NCBI GenBank assembly: GCA_002085265.1
Contig: NATI01000056.1
Location: 1-7,707 of the forward strand
DNA length: 7,707 bases
Direction of reading: 5' to 3'
DNA from: Candidatus Omnitrophica bacterium 4484_49
GTDB lineage: Bacteria > Omnitrophota > Gorgyraeia > Kaelpiales > Kaelpiaceae
Part shown: piece by piece, positions 5,480 through 7,707 of the stretch
How positions within the stretch are numbered: position 1 is the first letter of the stretch
How the letters are laid out: each line of letters begins with the position of its first letter
Notes under the pieces: generated by a model
Told to the model about the DNA's origin: nothing
Databases searched by the model: none
What the model saw: the letters and a program-made list of their open reading frames with translations, nothing else
Made by a program: the position numbers and the translations under genes

Positions 5480-6973
5480 ATGTACCTTGATGTAGGATTA
5501 CTTTTCTTATTTATATTTGCCTTCCTAATAACAATAGGAGCGTTTTTCAGTGCTCTTTTAGGTTATGAAAAACTAAAGACTAAAAAACTCCTGTCAAAAC
5601 TGGAGTATATGCAGAGAATTTTTAATGATGTGGAAAATCAATCTCGTCTTCTGGCAGAGACCAATCTGAAATTTCAGAAAATTCAGAAAGAGCTGGATAA
5701 AAAACTAAAGGCACTCAATACTCTCTACAAAATTACCCAGACCGTAAGCAGGACATTTGAAACCGAGAAGATCCTAGATAGTATAGACCTTGATGATGTA
5801 GAAGAATTGGGTTTTGAAAAACTTCTGTTTTTTATATTTGACGATGAGAGGAAAAAAATAGCCATAAAGAAAACACTGGGATATAAAGATAGAGAACCCC
5901 AAATTCCCAGAAACATCCTGGATAGCCTTGCCACCCTGAAAAGTCCTATCTATATCGGAAGTAAAGTCCACATCCCGGAAGGTCTTCAACCCCTGGCTCA
6001 GGAACTGGAATTAACATCAATGATTATCGTCCCTTTGACTATAAGAGAGAAAAACGTAGGAGTTATGATAGTGGGAAATACCAAAACTTATAAAAAACCT
6101 TCAGAATCGGATATAGAAATCCTATCTCTTCTGGCAAACCAATTAGTCCAGAGTATGGAAAATGCGAAATTATATGAACAGTTATGGAAGTCCTATCAGG
6201 AACTAGAAGAAAGAGTGAAGGAAAGAACACGAGAACTGGAAGAGGCAAATAAAGCCCTCCAAAAGGTGAATCAAATGAAAACAGAATTTGTATCAGCGGT
6301 GGCTCACGAATTGCGCACCCCTCTAACCTCAATAAAGGGCTATGCCACTATCCTTTCCAGCGGAAGATTGGGAGAAGTAAAAAAAGAACAAAAAGAAAGA
6401 TTAGAAAGAATAAATAAACACTCCCATGAACTCGTAAATCTGGTAAATGACCTTCTGGACATTGCCCGAATTGAAGCAGGAAAAACTACAATGAAGACAG
6501 AAGAGACTGACTTAAATGAAGTGTTGAAAGATGTGGAAGAGGTAATCCTGCCCCAGGCTGAAGAGAAGAAACTCCGTTTTGTGATAAATAACAAAGCCGG
6601 TATAGAAAAAATATATGCTGATAGAGTCCATCTAGAACGGGTACTTGTAAATCTATTGGGTAATGCTTTAAAATTTACACCTGAAAATGGAGAAATAGGA
6701 GTAGTAATACAGAAAGAAGGAGATTCAATATTATTTGAAGTATATGATACCGGAATCGGCATACCTGAAAAAGACCTGGATAAAATTTTCGACGAGTTTT
6801 ATCGTGCTGACAATCCTATAAATAGAGAAAGGAAAGGAACGGGATTGGGACTTCCTTTGGTAAAAAAGATAATAGACGCCCACGGTGGTAAAATATGGGC
6901 AAAGAGCAAACCAGGAGAAGGGAGCCGATTTTTCTTTACACTCCCATTGAGAAAGGGAGTAGGAGATGGCTAA
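5480..6973 (+). CDS. GAF-domain sensor histidine kinase, one N-terminal membrane segment
   Basis: This 497-residue transmitter kinase has one hydrophobic segment at about 5-28, a charged coiled coil at 33-80 and a GAF domain at about 82-229 (SMIIVPLTIREKNVGVMIVGN at its core, then DIEILSLLANQLVQSMENA). A helical linker at 230-266 leads to HisKA with the H-box AVAHELRTP, phospho-acceptor H276. The HATPase domain has N395 in NLLGNALKFTP, the G1 box DTGIGIP at 423-429, the F box IFDEFYRAD at 436-444 and the G2 box GTGLGLP at 453-459. All catalytic motifs are intact, so it should autophosphorylate and pass phosphate to the response regulator encoded next. It lacks an extracytoplasmic domain and HAMP, so its stimulus is probably cytoplasmic, through GAF or the FIST protein. 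The ATG at 5480 lies 10 bp after the FIST stop with no Shine-Dalgarno visible; a reinitiation-type start is likely. The start is supported by the membrane segment directly after it. Confidence 0.93.
   Translation: MYLDVGLLFLFIFAFLITIGAFFSALLGYEKLKTKKLLSKLEYMQRIFNDVENQSRLLAETNLKFQKIQKELDKKLKALNTLYKITQTVSRTFETEKILDSIDLDDVEELGFEKLLFFIFDDERKKIAIKKTLGYKDREPQIPRNILDSLATLKSPIYIGSKVHIPEGLQPLAQELELTSMIIVPLTIREKNVGVMIVGNTKTYKKPSESDIEILSLLANQLVQSMENAKLYEQLWKSYQELEERVKERTRELEEANKALQKVNQMKTEFVSAVAHELRTPLTSIKGYATILSSGRLGEVKKEQKERLERINKHSHELVNLVNDLLDIARIEAGKTTMKTEETDLNEVLKDVEEVILPQAEEKKLRFVINNKAGIEKIYADRVHLERVLVNLLGNALKFTPENGEIGVVIQKEGDSILFEVYDTGIGIPEKDLDKIFDEFYRADNPINRERKGTGLGLPLVKKIIDAHGGKIWAKSKPGEGSRFFFTLPLRKGVGDG
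6955..6959 (+). promoter_or_regulatory. Shine-Dalgarno of the response regulator gene
   Basis: GGGAG lies 6 nt before the ATG at 6966, inside the last codons of the kinase gene; a second AGGAG directly abuts the ATG. This is the clearest ribosome site in the rightward operon. Together with the 8-bp overlap (ATGGCTAA) it fixes the start of the response regulator and points to coupled translation of kinase and regulator. Confidence 0.7.
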
Positions 6974-7707
6974 AAGAATTTTAGTAGTGGATGATGAACC
7001 TGATATAAGAGATATCTTAAGAATTCTTTTAGAAGGTGAAGGTTTTGAAGTGGAAGAGGCAAATAATGGCAGAGAGGCTTTAGAAAAAATTCAGAAAAGA
7101 CCCCCTGATCTCGTAATTACTGATTATGTAATGCCGGAAATGGACGGCGAAGAGTTATGCAGAAAAATTAAAAAAGATATTCTCATAAGACATATTCCGG
7201 TAATAATGCTCACCGGGAAGAAAGAAGATGTAACTGACAAAATAAAAGGGATTGATGCTGGAGCAGATGACTATGTGGTTAAAACCGCTGATGAAAAAGA
7301 ACTCCTGGCTCGTATAAAAATGGTTTTAAGAAGGACAGAGATGGACCTCGATGCCAATCCCCTCACCCGACTGCCTGGGAATGTATCAATTTTAAATGAA
7401 ATTGAATCCCGAATTAAAAAAGGGGAAAAGTTTGCTGCCTGCTATGTTGATCTTGACAAATTCAAAAATTACAACGACAAATATGGTTTTGAAATGGGTG
7501 ACAGGATAATTCAAGAAACCGCAAGGGTGTTAATCCAATCTGTAGAGGAGGTGGGTGATAAAACTGATTTCATAGGCCATGTAGGAGGAGACGATTTTGT
7601 AATTGTGACCACGCCAGACAAAGTGGAAAGACTATGTAATACCATAATTGCTAAGTTTGATCTCAGAATGCCCAAGTTTTACTCCGAAGAGGATAGAAAA
7701 AGAGGAT
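6966..7707 (+). CDS. Response regulator with receiver and GGDEF-family (GGDDF) output domain, cut by the window end
   Basis: The frame starts at ATG 6966, runs 247 codons and is open at the window edge. Residues 1-122 are a receiver: acidic pocket D9/D10, phospho-acceptor D53 in VITDYVMPEMDG, T83 in VIMLTG and K106 in YVVKT. The usual Pro after that Lys is Thr. From about residue 127 a GGDEF-family domain follows: NPLTRLPGN at 131-139, DLDKFKNYNDKYGF at 162-175 with GD at 178-179, and GGDDF at 207-211. The metal-site D162 and the guanine-contact positions corresponding to N335 and D344 of PleD (N170, D179) are kept. The signature's fourth residue is Asp, not Glu, and no RxxD inhibitory site precedes it. 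GGDEF domains make cyclic di-GMP; whether this variant is catalytic or only binds nucleotide is open. It overlaps the kinase gene by 8 bp and is surely its cognate partner. The C-terminus is missing. Confidence 0.9.
   Translation, partial: MAKRILVVDDEPDIRDILRILLEGEGFEVEEANNGREALEKIQKRPPDLVITDYVMPEMDGEELCRKIKKDILIRHIPVIMLTGKKEDVTDKIKGIDAGADDYVVKTADEKELLARIKMVLRRTEMDLDANPLTRLPGNVSILNEIESRIKKGEKFAACYVDLDKFKNYNDKYGFEMGDRIIQETARVLIQSVEEVGDKTDFIGHVGGDDFVIVTTPDKVERLCNTIIAKFDLRMPKFYSEEDRKRG

Noticed and set aside
6340..6762. Minus-strand open frame of 140 codons inside the kinase gene
   Set aside because: It lies opposite the HisKA/HATPase coding region with all motifs intact on the plus strand; its Ser/Phe-rich translation is a complement artefact.

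Overview
The window looks like chromosomal DNA of an AT-rich bacterium. Proteins are rich in Ile, Lys and Phe, and ATA and AGA codons are frequent. A GspE/PilB ATPase and a GspG-like pseudopilin suggest a diderm with a type II secretion or type IV pilus-like machine. The style recalls uncultured, possibly anaerobic or thermophilic lineages such as Aerophobota or Omnitrophota, but that is an impression from protein style, not a placement. I see no insertion sequence, tRNA, rRNA, CRISPR array or integration site.

Two gene groups diverge from a control region of about 70 bp (4175-4245). Leftward (minus strand) lie a multi-spanning O-antigen ligase/polymerase-type protein with a TPR-like tail (2564-4174), a GspE/PilB-type ATPase (986-2539), a GspG-like pseudopilin (464-958) and a second prepilin-like protein (16-477). 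The two pilin genes overlap, and the group probably continues past position 1. Rightward (plus strand) lie a stand-alone FIST-domain protein (about 4246-5469), a one-TM GAF sensor histidine kinase (5480-6973) and a response regulator with REC and a variant GGDEF domain (6966 to beyond the window end). The last two overlap by 8 bp. The response-regulator frame is open at the window edge.

The rightward group reads as one signalling unit: FIST as probable ligand sensor, a kinase without an extracytoplasmic domain, and a receiver with a GGDDF output domain. The leftward group reads as a pseudopilus or secretion unit with a glycan-handling membrane enzyme that could modify pilins or surface glycan. 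A regulatory link between the two groups is inference only.

The most notable points are: (1) the ATPase appears to lack, in frame, a conserved block of roughly 55-60 residues between its IHIEP/RYRIDG segment and its Walker A region; (2) a perfect -35 box (TTGACA) with a 17-bp spacer and a TAAGAT -10 box ends 7 bp before the FIST ATG, which suggests a leaderless transcript; (3) the three-gene FIST/kinase/GGDDF-regulator module; (4) the GGDEF domain is a GGDDF variant. All functional calls rest on motif recognition by eye; no search was run.
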